A stretch of DNA of 64,000 nucleotides from an uncultured Paraprevotella sp. Lineage in GTDB: Bacteria; Bacteroidota; Bacteroidia; Bacteroidales; Bacteroidaceae. This document shows, piece after piece, positions 34,179 through 42,492 of the stretch (the first letter of the stretch is position 1; each line of letters opens with the position of its first letter). The notes beneath the pieces were generated by a model. The model ran no database searches, was not told the DNA's origin, and saw only the letters and a program-made list of their open reading frames with translations. Location: NCBI GenBank assembly GCA_944321345.1, contig CALUKY010000001.1, positions 124,001 through 188,000 on the forward strand, read 5' to 3'. The position numbers and the translations under genes are program-made.

Positions 34179-35210
34179 CTACTTTTCGCGTCGTAAAGGA
34201 TAGTTGCCACGCAGTTCTTCAAAATCTTCAGGATGATTTTTTAGCAGAATATTGTCTTTCTGAGGGTTGTACAGGCAGAGTGCTTTCTCCCGTTCTGATG
34301 AATGTGGCAGAGGGCGCTGTGCTTCCGGCAGTTCCGGAGCGGAGATCTCATAGCAGAAAGGGAGGTTGAAGAAACGGCAAAGCCCTTCGAGAGCCATGCG
34401 TGTTGCATTGGCTTTTCCATCGGCCGAGTAGCCGGCAATATGTGGTGTTCCGATAAAAACACGTTGCAGCAGTTCACGGTTGATGTTTGGTTCGTGTTCC
34501 CATGTGTCGATAACAGCGTCACGTATTTTTTCTTCTTTCAGCATATCCAGTAACGCTTCGTTGTCTACCACTTCGCCACGGCTGGTATTGAACAGAATAC
34601 ATTCTTTTCTTAATCCGGAAAGAAAGGAGCGGTCTGCCAAATGGAAGGTCGGATATTTTCCATGGATAACCAGTGGCGTATGAAAAGAGATGATGTTGCA
34701 TTTTTTTTGTAGCTCTTCCAAAGTGGAAAAATGAATTTCGCTTGCTGTACCGCTTTCTTCTAATGGCGGGTCGTTATAAAGAACCTGTACACCTAAAGAT
34801 TCGGCGGCTTTTCCTACAGCTTTTCCTACGTGCCCGGCTCCAACAATTCCCATGGTGCAGTGCTTCAGATCAATCTTTCCGGCCTGGTCAAGAAGAATCA
34901 GGCTGGAGTGTACGTATTGTCCTACGGAATTGGCATTACATCCCGGGCAGTTTTTCCAGGTAATGCCTTTTTCCTTCAGGTATTCTACATCCAGATGGTC
35001 GAACCCGATGGTGGCTGTGGCAATATATTTCACCCGGCTGCCTTCCAACAGTTCCCGGTTGCACCGGGTGCGGGTACGTACTATCAGAGCGCAGGCATCT
35101 GCCACGTCGGAAGCACTCATTTCGTTTCCTTTTATATAGACCACTTCATCGGCAATTTTTTCTATTGCTTCGCGAATGAAGGGGATTTTATTGTCTACAA
35201 TTACTTTCAT
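34179..35210 (-). CDS. pdxB: 4-phosphoerythronate dehydrogenase
   Basis: This 343-residue D-2-hydroxyacid dehydrogenase acts in the DXP-dependent pyridoxal phosphate pathway, oxidising 4-phosphoerythronate. Motifs are the PdxB N-terminus (MKVIVDNKIPFIREAIEKIA), VRTRTRCN, ATIGFDHLD, the NAD-binding GIVGAGHVGKAVGKAAESLG, and FNTSRGEVVDNEALLDML with the catalytic Arg and VIDTWEHEPNINRELL with Glu and downstream His (TPHIAGYSADGKANAT). The C-terminal part carries the short PdxB dimerisation region. It is transcribed alone. Cytoplasmic. Confidence 0.93.
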   Translation of the reverse strand: MKVIVDNKIPFIREAIEKIADEVVYIKGNEMSASDVADACALIVRTRTRCNRELLEGSRVKYIATATIGFDHLDVEYLKEKGITWKNCPGCNANSVGQYVHSSLILLDQAGKIDLKHCTMGIVGAGHVGKAVGKAAESLGVQVLYNDPPLEESGTASEIHFSTLEELQKKCNIISFHTPLVIHGKYPTFHLADRSFLSGLRKECILFNTSRGEVVDNEALLDMLKEEKIRDAVIDTWEHEPNINRELLQRVFIGTPHIAGYSADGKANATRMALEGLCRFFNLPFCYEISAPELPEAQRPLPHSSEREKALCLYNPQKDNILLKNHPEDFEELRGNYPLRREK

Positions 35211-35343
35211 GCGGGCAAAGGTACGTACTTTTTATTTTAATCGTGCGACAGGGGTGCTGTTTTTTGCTGTGCTCATAATGTTTTTAGATGATGCAGGGGT
35301 AACATTTTTCTGTTTTGTCAAGATCCATTTCTTTTTATACCAT

Positions 35344-35404
35344 GACACCCAAACTTTTAGGGCCGGATCAAGAAATATGATCCGGCCCTAAAAGTTTGGG
35401 TGTC
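35344..35404 (-). terminator. 27-bp perfect inverted repeat downstream of the ABC exporter gene
   Basis: Arms at 35344-35370 and 35378-35404 are fully complementary over 27 bp with a 7-base loop (AGAAATA). It begins 5 bp past the stop at 35409. No strong T run follows in the leftward direction, so it may act as a stabilising or intrinsic termination hairpin. Confidence 0.7.
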
Positions 35405-35408
35405 TGAA

Positions 35409-37244
35409 TTATAATTGTTGCATATCGTTGAGCTTCTTGTAATAGCCGCCTTTGGCCAGAAGCTCTTCATGTGTGCCGCGTTCTACAATCTCTCCTTCGT
35501 GCATCACACAGATTTCGTCTGCGTGACGGATGGTAGACAAACGGTGGGCAATGGCGATGGTGGTGCGTGATTTCATCAGGCGCTCCAACGCTTCTTGTAC
35601 CAGGCGTTCTGATTCGGTATCAAGGGCAGAAGTGGCTTCGTCCAGAATCAGAATCGGCGGATTTTTCAGGATGGCTCTGGCTATGCTTACACGTTGGCGC
35701 TGTCCGCCGGAAAGTCTGCATCCACGGTCACCGATATTCGTATCATATCCATTTTCGCTTTCCATGATAAAATCATGGGCATTGGCTATTTTTGCGGCCT
35801 CGATGACTTGTTCCATTGTAGCATTTTCTACACCGAAAGCAATATTATTGAAGAATGTATCGTTGAAGAGAATTGCTTCCTGATTTACATTACCTATAAT
35901 GGAACGCAGACCCTGAATACTGAAGTCCTTGATATTTGTTCCGTTGATGGTTATGCTGCCCGAGGTGACATCGTGATAACGGGGCAACAAGTCTACCAGG
36001 GTGGATTTACCGGAGCCTGACTGGCCTACCAAGGCAATGGTTTGTCCTTTTTTGATTGTCAGATTGATGTGCTTGAGCACCTGTTTGGCCGGTGTATATT
36101 GGAACGTGACGTCGTGGAATTCGATTTCTGTTTCCAGATCTTTGATTGGTTGTGGTGTCTGAGGATCCTTGATCGGGTTCTCTGCATTTAGAATCTTGTC
36201 AATACGTTCAATTGAGGCTAATCCTTTAGGAATGCTATAACCGGCTTTTGAGAAATCCTTCAGAGGGTTGATGACGCTATACAGGATGACCAGATAAAAA
36301 ATAAAGGTCGGTGCGTCGATCGGAGAATGGTCGGAAAAGATCAGTGTTCCGCCAAACCATAAAACCAATACAATGAGGCAGGTGCCCAAAAACTCGCTGA
36401 CCGGATGGGCTGATGCCTGTCGGGTGGCTACCCGATTGCAAGCCAGACGATATTCATTGCAGCACTTTTCAAAACGGTCGCTCATCTTCTTTTCGGCAAT
36501 AAATGCCTTGATGATGCGCAGACCACCCAGCGTTTCTTCCAATTGAGTCAGGGTGTCGCTCCAAAGATTCTGTGCGGTAAGAGAGCGTTGTTTCAGTTTC
36601 CGGCCAATATTTCCCATGACCCAACCTATTCCCGGAATAACAATAATGGTAAATAAGGTCAGTTCCCAACTGGTAATCAGCATGGTGGTGAAATAGAAAA
36701 GGATCAGTATGGGGTTCTTGATCAGCATGTCCAGTGAACTGGTGATAGAGTTTTCCACTTCTGACACGTCACCGCTCATACGGGCTATGATGTCTCCTTT
36801 CCTTTCATCAGACATGAAGGAAATCGGCAGGCGCACGATTTTGTTGTACAGCAGTACACGGATATCTCGTACCACATTGGTACGGAGCGGAATCATAATG
36901 GCCGATGAAGCAAAATAAAAGGTGGTTTTCAGCAGAGTGGCGAATGCCAGAAACAGTCCGATGAACAGTAGGGACAAGGATTCGCCATACTGGCCGATCA
37001 GTACTGTGGTATAATAGTACAGGTTATTAATGGCAATATCTTTGATTCCCATATCCGGATTGTTCCAGCTGATAAAATGATATTGTGCCGTATCCATTCC
37101 GAACAACAGATTCAGCAAAGGCAGGAGTGACAGAAACGAAAATACGTTTAAAGCTGCCGAAAGAAGATTGAATAGGATTGATCCTACCATATATTTTTTA
37201 TATGGCCAGGCAAATCTTCTCATCACTTGAAAGAATTCTCTCAT
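35409..37244 (-). CDS. MsbA-like ABC exporter (fused permease and ATPase)
   Basis: This 611-residue protein has an N-terminal six-helix type I exporter domain (to about residue 335) and a C-terminal nucleotide-binding domain. The latter shows Walker A GQSGSGKST, the signature LSGGQRQRVSIAR, Walker B ILILDEATSALD and the switch His in AIAHRLSTI. Close family members move lipid A, other lipids or drugs across the inner membrane as homodimers. The exact substrate is not visible. It follows the RNase HI gene by 18 bp in an argS - RNase H - ABC run. Confidence 0.93.
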   Translation of the reverse strand: MREFFQVMRRFAWPYKKYMVGSILFNLLSAALNVFSFLSLLPLLNLLFGMDTAQYHFISWNNPDMGIKDIAINNLYYYTTVLIGQYGESLSLLFIGLFLAFATLLKTTFYFASSAIMIPLRTNVVRDIRVLLYNKIVRLPISFMSDERKGDIIARMSGDVSEVENSITSSLDMLIKNPILILFYFTTMLITSWELTLFTIIVIPGIGWVMGNIGRKLKQRSLTAQNLWSDTLTQLEETLGGLRIIKAFIAEKKMSDRFEKCCNEYRLACNRVATRQASAHPVSEFLGTCLIVLVLWFGGTLIFSDHSPIDAPTFIFYLVILYSVINPLKDFSKAGYSIPKGLASIERIDKILNAENPIKDPQTPQPIKDLETEIEFHDVTFQYTPAKQVLKHINLTIKKGQTIALVGQSGSGKSTLVDLLPRYHDVTSGSITINGTNIKDFSIQGLRSIIGNVNQEAILFNDTFFNNIAFGVENATMEQVIEAAKIANAHDFIMESENGYDTNIGDRGCRLSGGQRQRVSIARAILKNPPILILDEATSALDTESERLVQEALERLMKSRTTIAIAHRLSTIRHADEICVMHEGEIVERGTHEELLAKGGYYKKLNDMQQL

Positions 37245-37262
37245 AAAACTTTTTATATAGAT

Positions 37263-37916
37263 TTATTTACGCCCGAAGTCGGCTGGAATTTCTCCCCATA
37301 TTTCTGTTTCCCATTTCAGAATACGGGTGTTGTAGGTGTTGTTTTTCAGCCAGTTTTCCGCTCTTCGGATCATGTCGTGTAGGGGAGCGGTCTTGGCATT
37401 GAGTTCCAGTTTGGTCTTGCATTGTTTTTTGCTGACCCAAAGTATGGCTGTTTTACTGTCGGAATATATGGGCATGGAACTGTTTTTCTGCTTGAGCAGT
37501 GCCAAAGCGTGTACTATGGCTAAAAATTCACCGATGTTGTTGGTGCCATGTACCGGTCCGTAATGGAAAACAACTTCACCCGTTCTCAGATAAACACCCC
37601 GATATTCCATTTTTCCAGGGTTACCGCTGCAAGCTGCATCTACAGCCAGTGCTTCGGCTGTTACCTCCGGGGGTAACATCAATATCGAGTCACTGCGCTC
37701 TACTGCGGGATTGTTCGGGTGTGTGGGGGAACTTGTCTTTTTTTGAAAATAAAGTTCAGGTGGCGACTGGTAGGCTTTTTCCGCTTCTTCTTTCGTGTCG
37801 AAAGACTTGTAGACAGCTCCAGTATAACCGTTGATTTGCAGTTTGCAGTCTGTCCAGGATGTATAGATTCCCGGACAGACTCCATTCCACACTACATAAT
37901 ATTTTTGTTTGCTCAT
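37263..37916 (-). CDS. Ribonuclease HI with viroplasmin-type N-terminal domain
   Basis: Residues 1-48 form the caulimovirus VI/RNase HI N-terminal domain (KYYVVWNGVCPGIYTSWTDCKLQINGYTGAVYKSFDTKEEAEKAY), which binds RNA-DNA hybrid. A linker is followed by the RNase H fold: the first Asp in AVDAACSGNPGKMEYRGVY, Glu in NNIGEFLAIVHAL, Asp in IYSDSKTAILWVSKK. It degrades RNA in RNA-DNA hybrids during replication. Total 217 residues. It lies 10 bp after argS. Confidence 0.93.
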   Translation of the reverse strand: MSKQKYYVVWNGVCPGIYTSWTDCKLQINGYTGAVYKSFDTKEEAEKAYQSPPELYFQKKTSSPTHPNNPAVERSDSILMLPPEVTAEALAVDAACSGNPGKMEYRGVYLRTGEVVFHYGPVHGTNNIGEFLAIVHALALLKQKNSSMPIYSDSKTAILWVSKKQCKTKLELNAKTAPLHDMIRRAENWLKNNTYNTRILKWETEIWGEIPADFGRK

Positions 37917-37926
37917 GCAACAAATC

Positions 37927-39726
37927 TTACATTCTTTCCGGTACTTCGATACCCAGCAGGCTCATTCCCAGTTTGATGATCTTGCCTACATTGGCAGAGA
38001 GTGCCAGACGGAAGATCTTCTTGTTCTGATCCTCTTCGCGCAGGATGCTGAAGTCGTGATAGAACTGGTTGTATTCCTTTACCAACTCGTAGCAGTAGTT
38101 GGCAATGCATCCCGGGTTATAGTCGTTGCCGGCCTGTTTGACAATCAGGGCAAAGTTGGCCAGATTCTGTACCAGGCTGATTTCCTTTTCACTCAGTTCT
38201 GTGTTGTGAGGCAGTTCGGCCGGAATGGTCAGATCAGCTTCGGCTGCCTTGCGCAGGATAGAGCGGATACGGGCATAGGTATACTGGATAAACGGACCGG
38301 TGTTACCGTTGAAGTCGATACTTTCTGCCGGGTTGAACAACATGTTCTTGCGGGCGTCAACCTTCAGGATGAAGTATTTCAAGGCGCCCAGACCCACGAT
38401 GCGGGCAATTTCGTTTGCCTCTTCCTCGCTGATGTCGGTCAGCTTGTTGATCTTGTCCTCAGAAGTACGCTTGGCAGTAGCGATCATTTCGGCAACCAGA
38501 TCGTCGGCATCTACAACGGTTCCTTCGCGGCTCTTCATCTTTCCGTTTGGCAGTTCCACCATTCCGTAAGAGAAGTGTACCAGGCTCTTACCCCAATCGA
38601 AGCCTAACTTGTCGAGCAGGATAGACAAGACCTGGAAGTGGTAATTCTGCTCGTTACCCACTACGTAGATCATCTTGTTAATCGGATAATCCTGGAAACG
38701 CAGTTTGGCGGTACCGATGTCCTGAGTCATATAAACGGAAGTACCGTCGGAACGCAGCAACAGTTTCTCGTCCAGTCCTTCCTTGGTCAGATCGGCCCAA
38801 ACAGATCCGTCCTCTTTCTTGAAGAAGAATCCCTTTTCCAGACCTTCCATCACTTTGTCTTTTCCTTCGAGATAAGTGTCAGACTCGTAATAGATCTTGT
38901 CGAAGCTTACACCCAAAGCCTTGTAGGTAACGTCAAATCCGGCGTAAACCCAGTCGTTCATTTTCTTCCACAAAGCGCGGATTTCAGGGTCATTGTTCTC
39001 CCATTTTACCAGCATTTCGCGAGCTTCCTTGATCAGCGGAGCCTCATTCTTGGCTTCTTCTTCGCTCATGCCTTGAGCCATCAGTTCCTTGATCTGTTCT
39101 TTATAGTGTTTGTCAAAGGCTACATAGTAGTCGCCGATCAGGTGGTCTCCCTTAATGCCTGTTGACTCCGGAGTGGCGCCATTACCATATTTCAGCCAAG
39201 CCAGCATACTTTTGCAGATGTGGATACCGCGATCGTTAACGATATTGGTCTTTACAACCTTGTTTCCGTTGGCCTCCATAATCTGTGCCAGTGCCCAACC
39301 TAAAAGATTGTTGCGAACATGGCCCAGGTGTAATGGCTTGTTGGTATTCGGAGAAGAATACTCGATCATAACGAGCGGAGATTGCTCGGTAACCGGTGTG
39401 AAACCGAATTTTTCCTGCTTGTGAATAGAGTTGAGCAGGTCAATCCAGCAGGCAGAAGAGATCGTGAGGTTCAAGAAACCTTTAATGACATTGAAATCGG
39501 CTATAATGTCGGAAATGTTTTCTTTCAGATAATTTCCGATCTCCTGAGCCGTGTCTTCCGGCTTCTTTTTAGATACTTTCAAGAACGGAAAAACAACCAG
39601 AGTGAGATGGCCTTCGAATTCCTTTTTGGTTGTTTGTAACTGTATCGTGCTTTCCGGTACTTCCTGACCGTAAAGCTGCTTGATACCGGCTGCTACTGCC
39701 GATATGATTTTTTTCTCAATTTCCAT
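37927..39726 (-). CDS. argS: Arginyl-tRNA synthetase
   Basis: This 599-residue class I synthetase has an N-terminal Add1 domain, SSPNTNKPLHLGHVRNNLLG with the HLGH catalytic motif, the KMSKS equivalent KMKSREGTVVDADDL, and the DALR anticodon-binding domain at the C-terminus (ending LLGIEVPERM). It charges tRNA-Arg, including the AGG-reading tRNA-Arg(CCU) at the prophage junction. It leads the leftward argS - RNase H - ABC run. Confidence 0.97.
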   Translation of the reverse strand: MEIEKKIISAVAAGIKQLYGQEVPESTIQLQTTKKEFEGHLTLVVFPFLKVSKKKPEDTAQEIGNYLKENISDIIADFNVIKGFLNLTISSACWIDLLNSIHKQEKFGFTPVTEQSPLVMIEYSSPNTNKPLHLGHVRNNLLGWALAQIMEANGNKVVKTNIVNDRGIHICKSMLAWLKYGNGATPESTGIKGDHLIGDYYVAFDKHYKEQIKELMAQGMSEEEAKNEAPLIKEAREMLVKWENNDPEIRALWKKMNDWVYAGFDVTYKALGVSFDKIYYESDTYLEGKDKVMEGLEKGFFFKKEDGSVWADLTKEGLDEKLLLRSDGTSVYMTQDIGTAKLRFQDYPINKMIYVVGNEQNYHFQVLSILLDKLGFDWGKSLVHFSYGMVELPNGKMKSREGTVVDADDLVAEMIATAKRTSEDKINKLTDISEEEANEIARIVGLGALKYFILKVDARKNMLFNPAESIDFNGNTGPFIQYTYARIRSILRKAAEADLTIPAELPHNTELSEKEISLVQNLANFALIVKQAGNDYNPGCIANYCYELVKEYNQFYHDFSILREEDQNKKIFRLALSANVGKIIKLGMSLLGIEVPERM

Positions 39727-39847
39727 AAACGAATAAAGTATGATTTTGTCCGCAAAGATACGCAGAAAAAGGGATATTCGGAATACTCCGGCTTTAATTT
39801 TATATTAGAAAGGGCGTGATAACGTAAACTTTAGCTTTATTAGGCTG

Positions 39848-39883
39848 AAAAATAAAAAAGCATCGGAGCAGAGTCCGATGCTT
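39848..39883 (-). terminator. Terminator of the HU gene
   Basis: AAGCATCGGA (39858-39867) and TCCGATGCTT (39874-39883) form a 10-bp stem; leftward it is followed by TTTTTTATTTTTC. It lies 14 bp after the HU stop. Confidence 0.88.
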
Positions 39884-39896
39884 AAGTGTTATGTGA

Positions 39897-40169
39897 TTAC
39901 TGAATAGAGTCTGTCAGTTCGCTTCCAGCCTTGAATTTGATAATCTTCTTGGCGTCAATGGTGATCTGTTCCTTGGTTCTTGGATTGATACCGGTACGGC
40001 TTGGGCGCTCTGTGATAGAGAATGTTCCAAAACCGATGAGAGAAACTTTGTCTCCCTGCTTAAGAGCCTCTGAAATACTGCTCAGGCAAATATCCAGAGC
40101 CTTTTTTGCTTCAACTTTATTTAAGCCTGCACCTTCTGCAATGGCATTAATCAAATCTGTTTTATTCAT
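39897..40169 (-). CDS. HU-family DNA-binding protein
   Basis: The start MNKTDLINAIAEGAGLNK at 40169 is the classical HU N-terminus; the frame runs eight codons further up but into the leader. The 90-residue protein has the HU arm signature GFGTFSITERPSRTGINPRTKEQITIDA and ends FKAGSELTDSIQ. It bends and packs DNA as a dimer in the nucleoid. Transcribed alone from a near-consensus promoter at 40212-40242. Confidence 0.97.
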   Translation of the reverse strand: MNKTDLINAIAEGAGLNKVEAKKALDICLSSISEALKQGDKVSLIGFGTFSITERPSRTGINPRTKEQITIDAKKIIKFKAGSELTDSIQ

Positions 40170-40211
40170 GTCGTTATAAATTAGAAGTTTCAATTAATAA
40201 TAATAATGTCG

Positions 40212-40242
40212 CAAATATAGATAAACTACCGTTTAAATCAAA
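40212..40242 (-). promoter_or_regulatory. Promoter of the HU gene
   Basis: On the minus strand TTTG (40239-40242) and TATATTTG (40212-40219) are 19 bp apart, a full match to the Bacteroidetes -33/-7 consensus. Confidence 0.75.
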
Positions 40243-40324
40243 TTATTTTCTGAAAAAGTATTTCTTTTTACGAAAAATAATCGTCAAATGCGTTCCTGAT
40301 ATGAAGCAAATGGAATAAAATCTT

Positions 40325-40332
40325 TATTTTTG
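40325..40332 (+). promoter_or_regulatory. -7 element of the rhomboid gene
   Basis: TATTTTTG matches TAnnTTTG and lies 32 bp before the start at 40364. Confidence 0.45.
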
Positions 40333-40363
40333 CACCTGGTTTTTATGATTTTAAAATAACAAT

Positions 40364-41293
40364 ATGATGAATATGCCACCCATTACCAAAAACTTGATTA
40401 TCATCAATGTTCTTTTCTTTTTGGCACAACAGATTCTGGGAATGCGATATGATATGGATCTGAATGACATTCTGGGACTCCATTTCTTCCTGGCTTCGGA
40501 TTTTCACCTGTATCAGTTGGTGACTTATATGTTTATGCATGGTAATTTTCAGCATATCTTATTCAATATGCTGGCTGTGTGGATGTTTGGACGGGTTATG
40601 GAATCGATGTGGGGGCCAAAGCGCTTTCTGCTGTTTTATATGATCTGTGGAATAGGTGCCGGCCTGACGCAGGAAATCGTTCAGTATATTTCTTTTCAGG
40701 TTAATGGCTTAGGTGCCTTGCCTTTGGACGGATTGGTTTCTGTTGATGGCTATACCATGCCTCTTTCTACATATTTGAATTTTTGGACTACAGTGGGGGC
40801 CTCTGGTGCCGTTTATGGCATTTTGCTGGCTTTTGGTGTGACGTTTCCTGATGAAAGGATGTTTATATTTCCGTTGCCGGTACCGATTAAGGCAAAGTAT
40901 TTTGTAATCGGTTATGCCGTGTTGGAATTATTGTTGGGATTAGGTAACCGAGGCGACGGAGTCGCTCATTTTGCCCATTTGGGAGGTATGGTTTTTGCCT
41001 GGCTGTTGATTATGTACTGGAGAAAAAACAACGGTGGGGGGACTTATTATGGTAGCGGATCGACCGGTGAGCAGTTGAAACGAAAAGTGCAGGATTTTTT
41101 CCGCAGATTTTTTTCAGCCAAACCCAAAATGAAGGCATCTCACGGCCGTATGACGGATGATATGGATTATAATGCCCGTAAGAAGCAACGTGCTGAAGAG
41201 ATAAACCGTATATTGGAAAAAGTCAAGCGGGATGGTTATGGCAGTCTTACCGAAGAAGAAAAGCGGAAATTGTTTGATGCAAGCCAGCAGTAG
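40364..41293 (+). CDS. Rhomboid-family intramembrane serine protease
   Basis: This 309-residue inner-membrane protein has about six helices. The catalytic Ser is in TVGASGAVYGILLAFG (GASG motif) and the catalytic His in VAHFAHLGGMVFAWLL. The helix 2 motif HGNFQHILFNMLAVWMFG contains the conserved His and Asn. The last 80 residues are cytoplasmic, basic and helical (KRKVQDFFRRFFSAK...ILEKVKRDGYGSLTEEEKRKLFDASQQ), an extension usual in Bacteroidetes rhomboids. It cleaves membrane helices of unknown targets. The endonuclease/exonuclease/phosphatase gene starts 4 bp downstream. Confidence 0.93.
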   Translation: MMNMPPITKNLIIINVLFFLAQQILGMRYDMDLNDILGLHFFLASDFHLYQLVTYMFMHGNFQHILFNMLAVWMFGRVMESMWGPKRFLLFYMICGIGAGLTQEIVQYISFQVNGLGALPLDGLVSVDGYTMPLSTYLNFWTTVGASGAVYGILLAFGVTFPDERMFIFPLPVPIKAKYFVIGYAVLELLLGLGNRGDGVAHFAHLGGMVFAWLLIMYWRKNNGGGTYYGSGSTGEQLKRKVQDFFRRFFSAKPKMKASHGRMTDDMDYNARKKQRAEEINRILEKVKRDGYGSLTEEEKRKLFDASQQ

Positions 41294-41296
41294 GTT

Positions 41297-42391
41297 ATGT
41301 TGACGAAGTTTACAAAGATGATATTACAGATGATAGCAGGGGCGAATATCACTTCGTCTCTGCTCTTGTTATTGTCTTGCTGGTCTGTTTATCTGGTGCC
41401 CGAGAATTGGCCACGCCTTTCTCTTTTCGGGTTGACCTTTCCTTTTTTTGTGATTGTAAACCTGCTGTTTTTGTTTTGGTGGCTTATATTCTATATACGA
41501 TATGTCTGGATTCCTGTGGTAGCTTTATTGTTGAGCGCTCCTTTTATATATGATTATGCTCCTGTTAATCTGAAAAGTACTCCTCCTGAGGGGGCTCTTA
41601 AGGTGCTGACCTATAATGTCGCTTTTTTCGGTGGCTCCGAGGAAAGTAAAAAGAAAGAGGAAAATGCCATCTTGAATTACATAGTACAGTCGGATGCCGA
41701 TATTGTTTGCCTGCAGGAAGCTTCCGGTCCTGTCTTATCTTTATTAAATGAAAAGATGAAACAGGCTGGATATTATGTGCCAAAAGTCGTGGATACAGGA
41801 AAGGAACTGTTGGAGCATTCTTATTTTAAAATGCCGGTTCTTTCTGTAGAACCAATCAAGTACGACAGTAAGACAAATGGCAGTGTCGCATATCATTTGC
41901 TTTATGAAGGAGATACACTTTTGGTCATCAACAATCATTTGGAGTCGAACCGTCTTACTGCTGAGGATAAGAGCATGTATAAAAGTATGATTTTTGATCC
42001 TCAGAAAGAAAATATGGAGAATGGGATACGGCTTTTGATGAGAAAAATGGCTCTTGCTTCTGAAATCCGTTCTCCACAAGTTGATATTATTCAGAAATAC
42101 ATCAAACGGGACCGTAGTTCTGCGGTTATTGTATGTGGTGATTTTAACGACTCTCCTATTTCCTATACTTGTAACCGTTTTGGCAAGAATTTGGTCAGTT
42201 CGTTTGTGGAGTCGGGTAACGGACCGGGATTCTCTTATAATAAAGATCTTTTTTATGTGCGGATCGATCATATCTTTCATTCAAAGAATTTGAAATCTTA
42301 TGCGTCACAAATAGACAGATCCATAAAAACTTCGGATCATTATCCGCTCATAACCTATATAGATAAGGATAAAATGGGTACAAAAGATTAA
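41297..42391 (+). CDS. Membrane-anchored endonuclease/exonuclease/phosphatase family protein
   Basis: This 364-residue protein starts with three membrane helices (about residues 10-100), then an EEP domain: LTYNVAFFG, IVCLQEASGP (Glu metal ligand), NNHLESNR, VICGDFNDSPIS (Asp/Asn) and SDHYPLITYI (Asp/His). Relatives are DNases, sphingomyelinases or phosphoinositide phosphatases. The membrane anchor places the catalytic domain probably outside the cytoplasm, favouring a lipid or extracellular substrate (inference). Downstream of the rhomboid gene by 4 bp and probably co-transcribed. Confidence 0.9.
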   Translation: MLTKFTKMILQMIAGANITSSLLLLLSCWSVYLVPENWPRLSLFGLTFPFFVIVNLLFLFWWLIFYIRYVWIPVVALLLSAPFIYDYAPVNLKSTPPEGALKVLTYNVAFFGGSEESKKKEENAILNYIVQSDADIVCLQEASGPVLSLLNEKMKQAGYYVPKVVDTGKELLEHSYFKMPVLSVEPIKYDSKTNGSVAYHLLYEGDTLLVINNHLESNRLTAEDKSMYKSMIFDPQKENMENGIRLLMRKMALASEIRSPQVDIIQKYIKRDRSSAVIVCGDFNDSPISYTCNRFGKNLVSSFVESGNGPGFSYNKDLFYVRIDHIFHSKNLKSYASQIDRSIKTSDHYPLITYIDKDKMGTKD

Positions 42392-42429
42392 ATTAATCCC
42401 TTAATTTTCGGACTTAATCTAAAAAAAAC

Positions 42430-42437
42430 TTATATTT
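42430..42437 (+). promoter_or_regulatory. -7 element of secDF
   Basis: TATATTTG, perfect -7 match, 55 bp upstream of the secDF start at 42493. Confidence 0.55.
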
Positions 42438-42492
42438 GCGCTTCCGTAACTAATATCAGTAAATTAATAATAAAGTAAATAACAATTTAGAA